Origin: Tolypocladium sp. Sup5 PDA-1
Taxonomy: Eukaryota; Ascomycota; Sordariomycetes; Hypocreales; Ophiocordycipitaceae
DNA: 64,000 bases
Assembly (NCBI GenBank): GCA_000750105.3
Contig: JPHH03000040.1
Location: 1-64,000 of the forward strand
Reading direction: 5' to 3'
Positions 1-10,685 of this stretch are shown piece by piece. The notes under the pieces were generated by a model, which had not been told where the DNA came from, did no database searches, and saw only the letters and a list, made by a program, of their open reading frames with translations. How positions within the stretch are numbered: position 1 is the first letter of the stretch; each line of letters starts with the position of its first letter. Both the position numbers and the translations under genes were made by a program.

Positions 1-16
1 GGGGGGGTCGGGGGGT

Positions 17-58
<42 letters not shown>
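1..58. repeat. Near-pure G tract at window edge
   Basis: All bases are G apart from a TC at positions 8-9 and a T at 16. The tract sits at the left border of the window. A run like this is hard to sequence, so its length may be inexact. It is not a telomere, because no TTAGGG units are present. A second G tract lies at 26398-26419. Confidence 0.9.
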
Positions 59-61
<3 letters not shown>

Positions 62-1030
62 CGAGAGGCAACCGGATGGGCTGCTTCTATTATCGTCTGC
101 CGGGACTAGTGCAGGTGAAAGGGCTGGCGCTTACAAGGTCGGCACGTGTAGCCGTTGCAGCGAGTGCCCGTGACGCCGGGCTCATGCCCGCAATTAATCA
201 CCCCTTTGCTTGTGCCGATGGCAGATAGACAGCGGGAGCCCATCAGAGCGTAGCCCGTGCCGTCTCTGCCGGATATCACAATCTCTTCGAGTTACTAAGC
301 GGGTGCAGCAGTGCCGGCGGTTTATACGTGTGTATTGACAACAACACGGTCCCCGGCCTGACATATGACAGCCCTTGGCGCTGCTATTTTTACCTCGCCC
401 ATCTTCGGTCTCCCGGCGCCATCGCCGTGGTGTGTCGATCTGGTGCCCCCGCGGCGGGAACCAACCAGCGCGCCCTCTCCCCCGCGGGCCCTACTTAAAA
501 TAGCAGCCGTAGGCGCCTGTGCCTGCGGGGGAGTGACGAGAGCTGCAGTAGCTCCCGCGCCCGCCTGTCGAAATCCAATCGCCACGGCGAAATTCTTCCT
601 TTAACTCTTTCACCTGCGCTTGATTCGCCTCGTTGGCTGGCGGGCCGGGATAACGGCCTACTGCGAGAGAAGTACGGACTAGTTGCCCCCACCCGTCGCG
701 AGGGCGTGTTGTTGTTTCAGAAAGGGCCGGCGGCTTGGCCATTGGACGGGCCGGCGGCGTTTTAAAATAACTTTAAAAACAATGAAACAAACGGGTGTTT
801 CTGTGTTGGATGGAAGTCGGGTATAAACAAGACGGGGCCAAGACCACGGGCGTGGGGCCTCGTTCTGGCTCTGCGTGGGCAGCGATGACGAGCGTCGTGC
901 TTTAATATCTACCGCCTTCCGCCGTCTTTGCTTTTTGCAGTGCTGAGCTTTGGTGGTGAGCGGTGAACCTGCGACAACCGCCAACGTCCCGAGGAACAAC
1001 ACCGTCGAGCGTCCTTCCGACCAGCACAGC
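59..1030. other. Intergenic / upstream region of the first gene
   Basis: No gene that I can support. The part nearest the gene has an A/T-richer patch (about 760-790) and probably contains promoter and 5' leader of the gene starting at 1031. Open frames here have no family resemblance and several lack an ATG. Confidence 0.5.
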
Positions 1031-1274
1031 ATGGCCCTCAAGGAGCGCATATCCTCGCCCCTCGAGGCCGGCCCCTCCATACTCGACGCGCACCACCTCC
1101 CGCCGCACCTCGCCCCTGCGCTCGAGTACGCGTCCGCTCGCCTCGCCCGCAAGGCGCTGCACTTGTCCCTCGTCGTCGTCCGCCGGGACTACCAGCTGCC
1201 GGCCGTCCTCCCGCCGTACGGCTCCCCGGGTCTGCCCTCGCCGCCCGCCACGCCGGCGTCGCCCCCGTCGTCCG

Positions 1275-1306
<32 letters not shown>

Positions 1307-2561
1307 GGGCGCTTCGCCTCGGCGCTGAAGCTGCTGGTGCGGACGGCGTCGCGGCATAGCGTGGACAGCACCCGCAGCGCCGTGTCGGCGTCCTCGACGC
1401 CCTCGGCACTGGAGTCGCCGCGGCAGTGGCGGCACAGATGGCCCATGTCGCCGACGGCGCCGCTGTCGCCGCCGCCCATGACGCCCTGCACGGCCTCGTC
1501 GGCTACCACCGACTACCAGGGCCCCATGACGCCGGGCGAGTTCAGCCTGCGCCTCATCCACGCGCCCGACCTGTCTCCCAGGGCGCACAAGGTCCTGTCG
1601 TCGACGCTCGCGAGAGCAGAGCAAAAGTTCGGCACCGGGTGAGCACCGCTGACGCCTGATGTATGCCGTGGGTACCTTAAATACTAACACCACGCACAGC
1701 GGCCCCTGGCTATCCCCCACCGTCAGCCCAGCCGCGTGCGGCCTCTCGGGCCACCTCTTCAACCACTCCGTCGCGCAAAACGAAGTCCTCTTCTCGAGCG
1801 AGGGCCTGACGCTCGTGTCCCTCGACCGCCTGTACAGCCTCAAGAGCGCGCTGTCGAGCTACTCCAAGACGCGCTCGCCGCTGCGCCTCGAGGACGCCGT
1901 CGACGAGCTGCGCCGCTTCGTGCTCGCCAGCGGCGGCGCAAAGGTCACAAAAGCGGACCTGCTGCGCTCGTACGACTGGCTCGGCGTCAGCGGCGCGGCC
2001 GTCGCGGACCTGGACCGCATGTACCGAAGGGCGTACGGCGGGCCGGAGTGCGTGGGGGCGATTTCGGGCGTGTCGCCGCCGCTGCCGCCGCCGCCGCCCC
2101 TGACGCCGGAGCCGATGGTGCGGGCGTCGGAGGATGATGACTTTCGGGACGTTGAGGGCGGAGAGCTGGATCGCGAGATGATTGGCCTTGCGGTGACGAC
2201 CATGGAGCCGAGCAAGCTGCCTTCGCCACGGGGGCCGCTCCTCAGGCTACAGACGAGTTTCGAGACGAGGCCACTGCTAGCTGAAGAGCCGCCAGACGAC
2301 GAGGAAGATGACGGCGGCGACCTCACGGCGCGGCCCAAGGAGCGGCTCACGATAGGCTTCAACCCGTGGCCCAGCTCGTCCATCGACCAGGTGCTCAGCG
2401 CAGGCGGTCTCCTGAGTCCAGCTCGAAGTTGCAGGGACGCAGGGCCGATGACGCCAAACGGCTACGACGACATATCGCCCATCACGCGCGGCGAGTGGGG
2501 GTTCATGATGGTGGACAACGCCCTGCAAGGGGGGCGGACAGTGGCCGTGGAGACGTTTTGA
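1031..2561 (+). CDS. Conserved fungal protein of unknown function (DUF7582-like)
   Basis: Two exons, 1031-1638 and 1700-2561, give 489 residues. The 61-nt intron has donor GTGAGC, a TACTAAC branch site at 1682-1688 and acceptor CACAG. The start is the ATG at 1031; the frame is open further upstream but has no earlier ATG. The N-terminal block (MALKERISSPLEAGPSILDA, then HHLPPHLAPALEYASARLAR) resembles a Sordariomycete family I recall as DUF7582; this is from memory and should be checked. A polyserine stretch lies near residues 83-92. The middle (about residues 220-330) looks folded, with an EF-hand-like or helical feel (DAVDELRRFVLASGGAKVTK), followed by a proline run and an acidic, disordered C-terminal third. 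No signal peptide or membrane segment is seen. Function unknown. Confidence 0.8.
1277..1303. repeat. (TCG)n coding microsatellite
   Basis: Eight TCG units plus a TCC encode the polyserine tract of the gene at 1031-2561. It is likely length-variable among strains. Confidence 0.85.
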
Positions 2562-2762
2562 GACGTGTCGAAGAGTAACGATCATGACCTGTGGCCTTTT
2601 TGCCTGTGTTACACTATTGTGTCTGCGGTTAGAGCGATCATCCAGATATACTTGTAGATGGAGCATCCAGCGAGCGACAGTATTTCGACGAAACAATATG
2701 ATTCATCCGATATAGACCAAGCATACATACAGTCTGGCCGCTCTGGGGTATCATCTCCATCA

Positions 2763-3923
2763 TCACGCCCAGCCGTACCGGCTCGACGCCTCCTTGCGGT
2801 TGCTCTTCCCCTTGGCGAAGCTCTCCTCGAGCGCCTCGCGCTGGTTGTGCACGTTCTGCACGAGCTGCTGCAGGCTGTGCTTGCCGCCCTGGATGGCGCG
2901 CACGGGGTTGTGCGTCTGCTGGTCGCCCGCCGCGCGGATCGCCTCGTTGTGCTCGTACTCCTGGTCCATGTTGAAGTTGACCACCTTCTTGGCCGTGTGG
3001 CTGGCGCCGCCGCGGCCGAAGAGCTCGCGACGGGCGGCAGCGGAGAGGTTCAGGTCGTTGGCTATGCTGTCTAGGGATTCGGCGGCGGGGGCCGTCGTTG
3101 GCGCGGGACCTGCCTGGGCGGCGTATTGGGCCCACTCGTCGAGGGAAGCGTCTGGCTGGTCACCGGTTCCGAATAGAGGCTCGTATGCGCCGCTGGGCTT
3201 CGTGGATGCCGTCGGTTCGGCGGGCTCTTCGGTGTGCATGGAGAACAGAGACGCCTTCTTGGGCGCTGGAGCCGGGGCTGGGGGTTGCTGCGTCTCTGTG
3301 GTGCTATTCGACTGGGTCGTTTGTTGCGCTATGCTGGAGCTCGATGGGGATGCTGCCGTCGTCGCTGGTTTCGCCATGCCGAGTTTGGAGCTCTTCTTTT
3401 TGGAATTCCTGGCGACCGACAGCGGCCTGAACATCAACGGCTTGCCAACGAGCTTGACCTCCTCCGCTGGCTTCTGCCCCTCTGGTATCGACGGCTCAGC
3501 CTGTCGCTTCGGCGGCGGCAAGCTCAAACCCCCCGTCGGCGCCTCACTCCTCCCGTCGCCCCCATCCCCCTCGTCGCGGCTGAACCCCGGCGCCGCGCTC
3601 GTCTTGAGGTTCACGCCCGGCCGCGTCTTGCTAGGACCAGCCGGCGCCTTGCCCGCATTCTTCGGCGCCGGGAGGAACGAGTTGAAGCCGGAGAAGAGGC
3701 TGCCGCCGGTTGTGCGCGCTCGCTTCGCGGGGGGCTCTTGCGCGTCTTTGGTGTCTGGCGCGGCTTGGGGGAGGCTGACGACGATTTTGCCTGGGTTGGA
3801 GCGGTCGACGACTTTCTGGAACGGCTTCTTCGAGTTGGGTCCCGGTGCCTTTTGGGGGGCTTTGGGAGGCGCTTCGGAGTCGGAGCCCGAGGACTCGGAC
3901 TCGGAGTAGTTGACGAGGCCCAT
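2763..3923 (-). CDS. PRCC-family protein (mitotic checkpoint/splicing-associated)
   Basis: Single exon of 386 residues. The start is the ATG at 3923, giving MGLVNYSESESSGSDSE, the standard opening of PRCC homologues. The open frame runs upstream to 4190, but that part has none of the family sequence. The protein is low-complexity, rich in Pro, Ser, Ala and Lys, and ends with the conserved PRCC C-terminal block (about residues 300-386, including VVNFNMDQEYEHNEAIRAAG and the final SSRYGWA). PRCC proteins are nuclear. The human one binds MAD2B and splicing factors, and fungal members are named MAD2B-interacting by homology only. The gene is convergent with the gene at 1031-2561 (201 bp between stops) and divergent from Sin1. 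Confidence 0.85.
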   Translation of the reverse strand: MGLVNYSESESSGSDSEAPPKAPQKAPGPNSKKPFQKVVDRSNPGKIVVSLPQAAPDTKDAQEPPAKRARTTGGSLFSGFNSFLPAPKNAGKAPAGPSKTRPGVNLKTSAAPGFSRDEGDGGDGRSEAPTGGLSLPPPKRQAEPSIPEGQKPAEEVKLVGKPLMFRPLSVARNSKKKSSKLGMAKPATTAASPSSSSIAQQTTQSNSTTETQQPPAPAPAPKKASLFSMHTEEPAEPTASTKPSGAYEPLFGTGDQPDASLDEWAQYAAQAGPAPTTAPAAESLDSIANDLNLSAAARRELFGRGGASHTAKKVVNFNMDQEYEHNEAIRAAGDQQTHNPVRAIQGGKHSLQQLVQNVHNQREALEESFAKGKSNRKEASSRYGWA

Positions 3924-4281
3924 GGCTGCTATCCGTGCGATCTGTGGGCGTGTCGTGGGAGTCGTGGCGCTTGGGTGAGAGGAGTCTGAATCTGCATGTG
4001 CAACTTCCCAAGGCTGACTGACGTCTTTGGTCTTCTGGTAAGTGGACCGTGCCCCGGCTCCATCCTCTAGGGCCGCGCTAACCAGACAGACCCCTTCCCT
4101 TCCCGTTGCTACCCCACGCCGCTGTTGCGCACCTTGCTGGTGCATCATCCAACCTTCAACCTCCATCCCCCATCCTCCATCCTCAGACACCTACATATCC
4201 TGTGGGCCTGCGCACGACTTGCAGGCATGTAGAGGGACGCTGCGACAGACAGTTCACCGTCTCATATTTCCCTTTGTCACC
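3924..4281. promoter_or_regulatory. Divergent promoter region, PRCC (-) and Sin1 (+)
   Basis: This 358-bp space lies between two start codons on opposite strands, so both promoters must lie within or overlap it. A C/T-rich stretch (about 4090-4190) precedes the Sin1 start. No clear TATA box. Confidence 0.55.
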
Positions 4282-6947
4282 ATGTCCGTCATTCAGCTGG
4301 ACGAGTAAGAGCACCCGCCGACGACGACGCGACCGAGGCATGTCAACTAACGATTCGTGCACAGGCTTGTATCATATCAGCTACGGACGAGCTACCTCAA
4401 TGAGATCGCCGACGGCGTGGGCGAGCGGCTGCTCACCGTAAACGACAGCTTCCTCAACTCGGCAGCCTTCAAAGCCGCAGGATGGCGCCCCAACTCGTCG
4501 CACACCAAACAGACGCACTCCCCTCCGATCCCCACGGCCATCGCCTCCGAATACTTCCAGGCCCCACGACAGGTTGGCCTGACGCTAGAGGATGGGGATG
4601 AGGACGGCGGCATGCTCACGGGCGGCGGTGCCGACACCATGGGCCCCGGGATGGCTACTAAGAGGCGCAGGCGCCGGGAGCAGATGGAGGAGGACGACAG
4701 CAGCGATCTCAGCGACGAGACCGACGACGAGAACGAGCATCGGGCGGCCCTGCAGATAAAGTTCTCCAAGATGCCCGTGCGACAGCGCGCTGGATCCTCG
4801 CCCATCCAGGCTTCGCAGCTGAAGCAACAACAGCAGACGTCGCCGCGGACCCCGCGCCGGGGATCACAGTCGGCATTGGAGACTGTCAGGGAACGGCGGC
4901 CACGTCGCGATACCGTCACTAGCAGTGAGATATCGTCGGAGAACGAGTTTGACGTCCCTGCAGCTCACAGACATCGAGAGGCAGCCCGCGCGGCAGCGAG
5001 GGCAATGAGGCTGCAGGAGAAGATCAACGAAGAACCCACGCCGGGCTTCAAGAGAGCCGACACGACCCTGCTGGCCGAAGAGGAAGAAGATGATTCCGAT
5101 GAAGCCTCGGATATTTCGGGAGACTATGTGGGGAGCATCGACTCGGCATCGATCCTGGACGGCGTGGAGAACCCAATCAACGCATCGCCGACACAAGCAG
5201 TGGTTGGTACGCCGCCGAGGAACTTTACGAGGCAATCTACGATTCGAAAGTCGCACGCGCCCACCAAGCCAATGGTCCTGGAAGCATTGCCGCCGCCTCG
5301 CCCGATGAGCACGATCCGTCCCCTCAGCATGGTCCAGCCGCAAAGCTTGCTCTCTGCGGCGCTCAAGGCCAAGCAGCACAAGTCTTCGGTGCCTTTCCAG
5401 AAGTTTGCTCATTTCAGCGGCCAGGGGACGCAAGGGTCCATCAACGTCCGCATCTACGCCCCCTTCTCCAAGACTCCGGGCAAGGCCTTTGAAGTGCTCA
5501 TTCGACCACGAGTCCAAGATGGCCAGGGCGCGGAGCGCGTGGTCACGGTGGCTGACCTGATCGGACTGAGCCTGTACCGGTACAACGAGGAGAAGCGGGA
5601 GCCGAATATTCCTCCCAAGAAGTTCAACATCAACTGGTGGACTCTCAGGATGGTGGAGGAAGGCGGTGAAGTTGACGACGACTTTCCACCGTTTGAGAGA
5701 ACGAAGCCGCTTTCGGCCTTTGCGACGGTCAACAATGCTAGCGCGAGAGGAGGGGGTAGGCTACGGTCCAATTCCAAGGCATTTGACGACTTTGCCTTGG
5801 TGCCAGCTACGGATGAAGAGTTCGAGGAGAACAAGGCGTTGACGCCGCAGGAAGATGGTGGTGAGGAAGAGGAGGAGCAGTCGCAACAGTCGTCGCAGTT
5901 GGCTATCCCAACCGGCGGCCGAGACGACGATATTACGCCAAGGAACACGCCTGGACCATCATTAAACCCCATGGTGAGCGAGGCCCGTCCACGCCAGAAC
6001 CCTATAGTCACGACGACGTATCGGTCAAACACTCCGTTTGCCGACGCACCGCAGGCGCCCGTTGCGGCACCCAACACGGCGCGCGGCCAGCAGAAGCTGT
6101 TACGCATCCACATCATGTCGGCCGACGTTGCACCTGGACAGATGGTCACCGTGGACGTGACTACGGACACGTACCTGGCCGAGGTGCTGGATCTGGTGTG
6201 CCGCAAGAGGCAGCTTGACAAAGCGAACCACGTGCTCAAGCTGCCCGGCTCTGGGGCCGTGGTCATGATCGACCGGCCAGTACAGTCGATTGGCAACGTG
6301 TCGGACCTGGAGCTCTATCGGAGACGGTTCGCCACGGACGGCCCGCTGAGCATGACGGGCTCGCCGAGCAGCGCGTCGCCCAAGATGATGCCGCTGGCAG
6401 ACAGCCAGGGCATGGCGCAGCGGAGGGGCCACAAGAAGGGCCAGATGCTCGGGCAGCACCCGCTGGCGCGGGAGACGCTGAAGCAGGACGAGCTGGGCAA
6501 CGCCAACTACAAGAAGTACACGGTGTGGCGCAAGCAGCCGATGCGGATCGTGGGCATGAGCGAGCGGATCCTGGTGATTGACGGCGAGTACATTCACATT
6601 GTGCCGGCGTCTGGGGGCAAGGCGGTCCATGACGGCGGAGGCAAGACGACGACGGTTCACTTTAGCAATGTGATCGGGTGTAAGGTGCCGCGTAAGCACC
6701 CTACGAACGTCAAGGTATGTGTTCCTTTCCCTCCTTCGTTTCTCCCTAAACCGCGACGATGCGGCGGTGGACGCGTTTGTCTGTCTATGGGTGGGCAGTC
6801 TGGACTGACTCGATGAACCAAAAATAGCTTGTCATCTACAAAGCCACGGAGAGCAAGCGGTACGATTTCGAGTGTCGAGGCGCAGACGAGGCGGCCGAGA
6901 TCGTGGCGGAGCTCAAAAAGGGCATCTCGCCCTACCGGGAGGTATAG
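4282..6947 (+). CDS. Sin1/Avo1, TORC2 subunit (SAPK-interacting protein 1)
   Basis: Exons 4282-4304, 4365-6714 and 6828-6947 give 830 residues. The first coding exon is only 23 nt (MSVIQLDE, split in the last codon), and the join gives LVSYQLRTSYLNEIADGVGE, typical of the Sin1 N-terminus. The CRIM domain is at about residues 350-460 (FAHFSGQGTQGSINVRIYAP through FNINWWTLRMVEEGGEVDDD). A Ras-binding-like ubiquitin fold is at about 585-660 and a C-terminal PH domain at about 715-830, its last strand and helix supplied by exon 3. Acidic and disordered linkers lie between them. Sin1 recruits AGC-kinase substrates to TOR complex 2 at the plasma membrane, controlling growth, actin and stress responses. 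The gene is divergent from PRCC. Both introns have clear GT/AG borders and close in frame. Confidence 0.93.
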
Positions 6948-8374
6948 ATGTGGCGGAAATCAGGAATATTGCCATTATTAGAACACTACTAGCACCACAA
7001 TTTTAGCAGCTGGGGATTGCGTCGCCGGGCTGTGGTGGCGTGGACGCACACAGAGCCATGACGTGGGGCTGAGGGAAACCGATGCTGTTGGTGCCGTCAT
7101 TCATGCGGCTTACGACGATGGGGCGCGAGATGCTACAGCGTGATGCGAGCTGACGATGATGCCACTGGATGGATCTCGGGGATAACTGGGACGTGTTGGT
7201 GGCCCAGCTTTTTGGGTGTTTGATGTTGTGCCGGCCGGGATGCTCTGCACAACGAACCGTGTCTGGATGCATGTCTACAGCACAGCGTTTATCAAACAGG
7301 CATCGTTGATGACTTCAATTGATCCATCTCGATGTCTCGTGTCCCCCTCACGCGAGCCGTTGACAACTCGGCCGTTGAGTTTTGCGAGCAAGCCTTGACT
7401 TGCCATGGTTCCACGGTGCGTTGAGCTTGTTTTCCTCAGCTCGGCCCGTCTTGGCTTCGAGGCTTGCAGGACGAACTATATCCCATCGGCAGGCCCCACA
7501 CGCAGCCTTGCATGCTTGTTCCCTGATGTGAGCGCAGGGGTGGGCGGCGCACACGTTGGCTGTGGGTTCGCTGGGATGTAATGGCGCAAGTTGCAGGTAG
7601 ATTGGCAGCACGCGACAGACATTGGCGTTTCGCCTCTTCTCTCGGATGGCGAGACACGATGAACAGCGTAGACGATGACGGAGTTTGCTGTCGGTCAGTC
7701 TGTCGTCGTCCGTCTGTCTCTGCATCTCGTCGCATCCTTCAGCAGCAACGTCGTCATTCAGCATCACCTTCCTTCCTTCCTCACTCGTGAAACAGACGTT
7801 GGTCCGTTTGCTCGCAACGGCATTAACCTAGCGCCCCACCATGACGCAACGCGCGCCGCCATGGCAAGTGGCTCAGCGCAGCACCCACCCACGAACGCCC
7901 CCCAGTCGGGAGGCCACCACGGTTCCCCAGGGCTGGCTATACAGGCTTTCGGGGCTTGAATCTTCCTGCTTACCTACTACGGTGCTGCTTCCGCCGTTGC
8001 TGCTGCTGCTGCTGCTGCTGCTGCGAGGCTGCGAGGGTTTTCTGTTTAGGTTTGCGCAGACTTTCCCAGCCGCAGGGCTGGTCGCGCGGCGACGGCACGA
8101 CGGCAGCGCTGCGACATCCCTGTTTTCGGCAAGGCTCCACTTGAACGGCTTCCTGTGCACGAGTATTCCGTATGTACTCCGTATCTGGGATCCCGATGTG
8201 AGGCCTGGGGGTGTGGAGATTGTGATGCTCGCTCGTCACTGAACGGGGGAGGGAGCCCAGGCAAGCTTTCGGGGCTGGTACGCTGGTATGGTCGGGATAG
8301 TCCCAAGTAGCAAGAGGCCGGCACGGGTGACGAGGGCCGTCTCTCTGGCTGCCCCGTGCGACTGAGCACAGGCA
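6948..8374. other. Intergenic region, no supported gene
   Basis: Between Sin1 and the small secreted protein. It holds a CTG/GCT microsatellite (7998-8024) and one copy of the dispersed motif TACTCCGTA (8175-8183). The short open frames show no family resemblance. Confidence 0.55.
7998..8024. repeat. (TGC)9 microsatellite, non-coding
   Basis: About nine uninterrupted TGC units in the region upstream of the gene at 8540. Confidence 0.85.
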
Positions 8375-8380
8375 TATAAA
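8375..8380 (+). promoter_or_regulatory. TATA box of the small secreted protein gene
   Basis: TATAAA within GGCATATAAATCC, 160 bp upstream of the ATG at 8540, followed by a C/T-rich probable start and leader region. A classical TATA box is uncommon among the promoters in this window and fits a strongly regulated or highly expressed secreted protein. Confidence 0.5.
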
Positions 8381-8539
8381 TCCCTGGCCTTCCCAGAGAG
8401 AGAGACTGGCCCTCTTCTCTCATACCCCCTTTCTACCGTCTGCTATAGCATCAATTGCACGTCATTGTCCAGCTTCTATCCATCAAGCACTCATATCCAC
8501 CCACGTCCATCATCCGATAATACCACCACCGCCGCAACC

Positions 8540-9153
8540 ATGAAGTTCACCAACGTCGCCGTCGTCGCCCTCGCCGCCGCCGTCCAGGTACGTTCTCGCC
8601 GATGCCTCCATCGCCGCTCTACGGATACCCGGATAACTAACCGTGTTGTTTCCAGGCCTCTCCCGAACCCCAGCCCGACATCATCGGCGACGCCTCCACC
8701 TTCATCAACGGCGCCATCTCCCACGCCTCCACCTTCATCCAGGGCGCCGTGTCCTCGGCCGGCATCGTCTACTCCAACGGCGGGTCCATCGCCAGCTCCA
8801 TCGCCAGCCAGGTCGGCAGCGACGTCTCGGGCTTCGTCTCCAGCCACACGGGCGAGGTCAGCTCCGACATCGCCAAGATCAGCTCCGACATCGCCAAGAT
8901 CACCAGCGAGGCCGGCGCCAAGGCCTCGAGCATCACCCACTTCATCGCCACCGAGACCAACTCGGCCCGCCGCAGCAGCGCCAGCGAGGAGCTCAGCAAG
9001 GAGCTCAGCAAGGTCAACGAGAGCATCGCCAAGGCCACGAGCAACATCGCTGCCGCCGCGACCAGCACCGGTGGCGCGTACAACCCGGCGCCCACCGCGG
9101 CCATGGCTGTCGGCGCGCTGATGGGCGGCGCGGCCGTCTTTGCCAACCTGTAA
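8540..9153 (+). CDS. Small secreted, probably GPI-anchored helical protein
   Basis: Exons 8540-8587 and 8656-9153 give 181 residues. Residues 1 to about 17 (MKFTNVAVVALAAAVQA) form a signal peptide, and the intron falls exactly at its end in phase 0. The mature part is almost all Ala/Ser/Ile/Thr and charged residues in an amphipathic helical pattern, with the near-duplicate unit SSDIAKI repeated at about residues 90-105. There are no cysteines. The last ~20 residues (PTAAMAVGALMGGAAVFANL) are hydrophobic after a small-residue region, as in GPI-attachment signals. Probable location is the cell surface or wall. Function unknown. The gene is convergent with the NFKBIL1-like gene. Confidence 0.85.
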
Positions 9154-9421
9154 ACGCATCCACTTCTACTACTGGGAGAACAAGTGCTCGAGAGGGGATG
9201 GGGAGAGACAGAGAGGACCACAATACCCTTTTAATGTGTGGGAAACGAAAGGAAAGATTCAACTGCCATGGGACCTGGAGCGTCTCGGCTGGCATGTTGG
9301 GGAACCCCGTGCTGCACAACATCACGGACTACTGCCCCTGACGAGACTACGGGTCAGGATAGATGAATATCCAGCATCACTACCGGGGACGGCGTTACCT
9401 GGTCTCAAATGAACATGTCAC

Positions 9422-9456
<35 letters not shown>

Positions 9457-9581
9457 AGCACAAGTTCCACCTGGCAATCGTCGTGAAAACTGAAATCAAG
9501 CCATTGTGAATCCACTGCTGGGGGTATCTAAACCATGGCGCCGTACGAGTACGTCGTACGAGCACACGCATGCCAAGCCTT
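9154..9581. other. Convergent 3' region
   Basis: This 428-bp space between the stop codons of two convergent genes contains the (ATC)n repeat at 9422-9456 and presumably both 3' UTRs. Confidence 0.55.
9422..9456. repeat. (ATC)n microsatellite
   Basis: At least eleven tandem CAT/ATC units in the 3' region between two convergent genes. Confidence 0.9.
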
Positions 9582-10685
9582 CTATGCCTTGTTTGTCCGG
9601 CTCTCGCCCCAGAGCCGGTCGATGATCTGGAATATCGCCGTCACGTCCCTCATGACCTCATCGTCCACCCTGCCGCCAAGCCGCTGCTGAATTTTGTCCG
9701 GGTGCCAGCGTACACGCTCTTCCTTGAGCTTGGCGAAAAACGTAGACTCTCCAATCGCCTCCAGGTCCAGTCCATGCACAAAGAATGCCCGTACATCCTT
9801 TTCATTGATGTTCTTGCGTCCGCCTTCCTTGATTGGCCATGGCAGTGTCGTCAGATCACCATCCCACACCGTCCAGGTCTTGGTATAGCTCTCCCATAGT
9901 TCGGTCCAGCCCTTGCGCTGCTTGCGCTGCTCGCCGCGACGCAGGCTGCGCTCCATGTCCTCTTGCAGCTTGCGGCTCCGTCGTTGATGCTCGTCTTGCA
10001 TCTTGCGTCTCTCTCGGTCCTCTGCTTCCTTTTGCTTCCGGCGTTCCTCGCGCCTTGCCTTCTCTTCGATGAGCCCCGCATGGGTCTTTTCAAACATCCT
10101 TTGCCGCACGTGGGCTGCGTACTCCTCGTCCGTCATGCGCTCCAGCTCGCCCTCTGGGCCGACTTTTTCCTTCGAGTAGACGTGTATGGGCTGGCCGTAG
10201 ACATGCTCCCAGTATGATGCCGCTTCGTCGTCCGCCATGGCGTCGAACAGGGACTCCCGGAAAGCGGCATCTGGGTCGAGGGGCGGAGGCTCATGGATAT
10301 TGGGTGGAGTCGGAGACCTGTACCGTCGACGATGGCGATGGCGATGGCGGCGGCCGGTGCTATGGGTGAGGGATTCGTCCCTGTCGTCGTCACGCGTTGG
10401 AGAGGGAGACCGAGTCCGAGAGCGTCGGCGGGGTCTGTGTTTCTTGAGCTTTAGGCGCGTAGTCCTCGGCCGCAGCGGATCTGTGCCGCCATCTTCGGCC
10501 TTCCCTTCTGCTGACGGCGCTGGCTGTGCCTTTGCAGGCCGCTCCCGCTCCCGCTCCCGCTTGTCATCGTCTCTGCTCCTGCTCCTGCTCCTGCTGCTTC
10601 GTCTGCGTCGTGGCTCGACGGGTCCGTCGGGGTTAATCGACGATAGGATGTGGCGCCTCTTTGGGGACGGAGGCGAGTCGCTCAT
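9582..10685 (-). CDS. NFKBIL1 (I-kappa-B-like)-family protein
   Basis: Single exon of 367 residues; the start is the ATG at 10685 (MSDSPPSPKRRHILSSI). Residues 1 to about 125 are strongly basic and disordered with RS, RE and RH runs (RSSRSRSRSR, HRHRHRRR), as in nuclear speckle or splicing-associated proteins. Around residues 135-160 lies FRESLFDAMADDEAASYWEH. A highly charged coiled coil follows (about 205-265), then KGWTELWESYTKTW, and a C-terminal J-domain-like block with WHPDK at 327-331 and TAIFQIIDRLW. This arrangement matches fungal proteins annotated as NF-kappa-B inhibitor-like protein 1, although fungi have no NF-kappa-B, so the name reflects homology only. A nuclear, RNA-related role is inferred from the RS-like region. 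It is divergent from the ZIP transporter. Confidence 0.85.
   Translation of the reverse strand: MSDSPPSPKRRHILSSINPDGPVEPRRRRSSRSRSRSRDDDKRERERERPAKAQPAPSAEGKAEDGGTDPLRPRTTRLKLKKHRPRRRSRTRSPSPTRDDDRDESLTHSTGRRHRHRHRRRYRSPTPPNIHEPPPLDPDAAFRESLFDAMADDEAASYWEHVYGQPIHVYSKEKVGPEGELERMTDEEYAAHVRQRMFEKTHAGLIEEKARREERRKQKEAEDRERRKMQDEHQRRSRKLQEDMERSLRRGEQRKQRKGWTELWESYTKTWTVWDGDLTTLPWPIKEGGRKNINEKDVRAFFVHGLDLEAIGESTFFAKLKEERVRWHPDKIQQRLGGRVDDEVMRDVTAIFQIIDRLWGESRTNKA

Noticed and set aside
1..58. Left-edge G run as telomere
   Set aside because: No TTAGGG or CCCTAA units; only homopolymer G.
902..1843. Long minus-strand open frame overlapping the first gene
   Set aside because: Arg-rich antisense shadow of G+C-rich coding sequence; no ATG-led family sequence, and it crosses the intron of the plus-strand gene.
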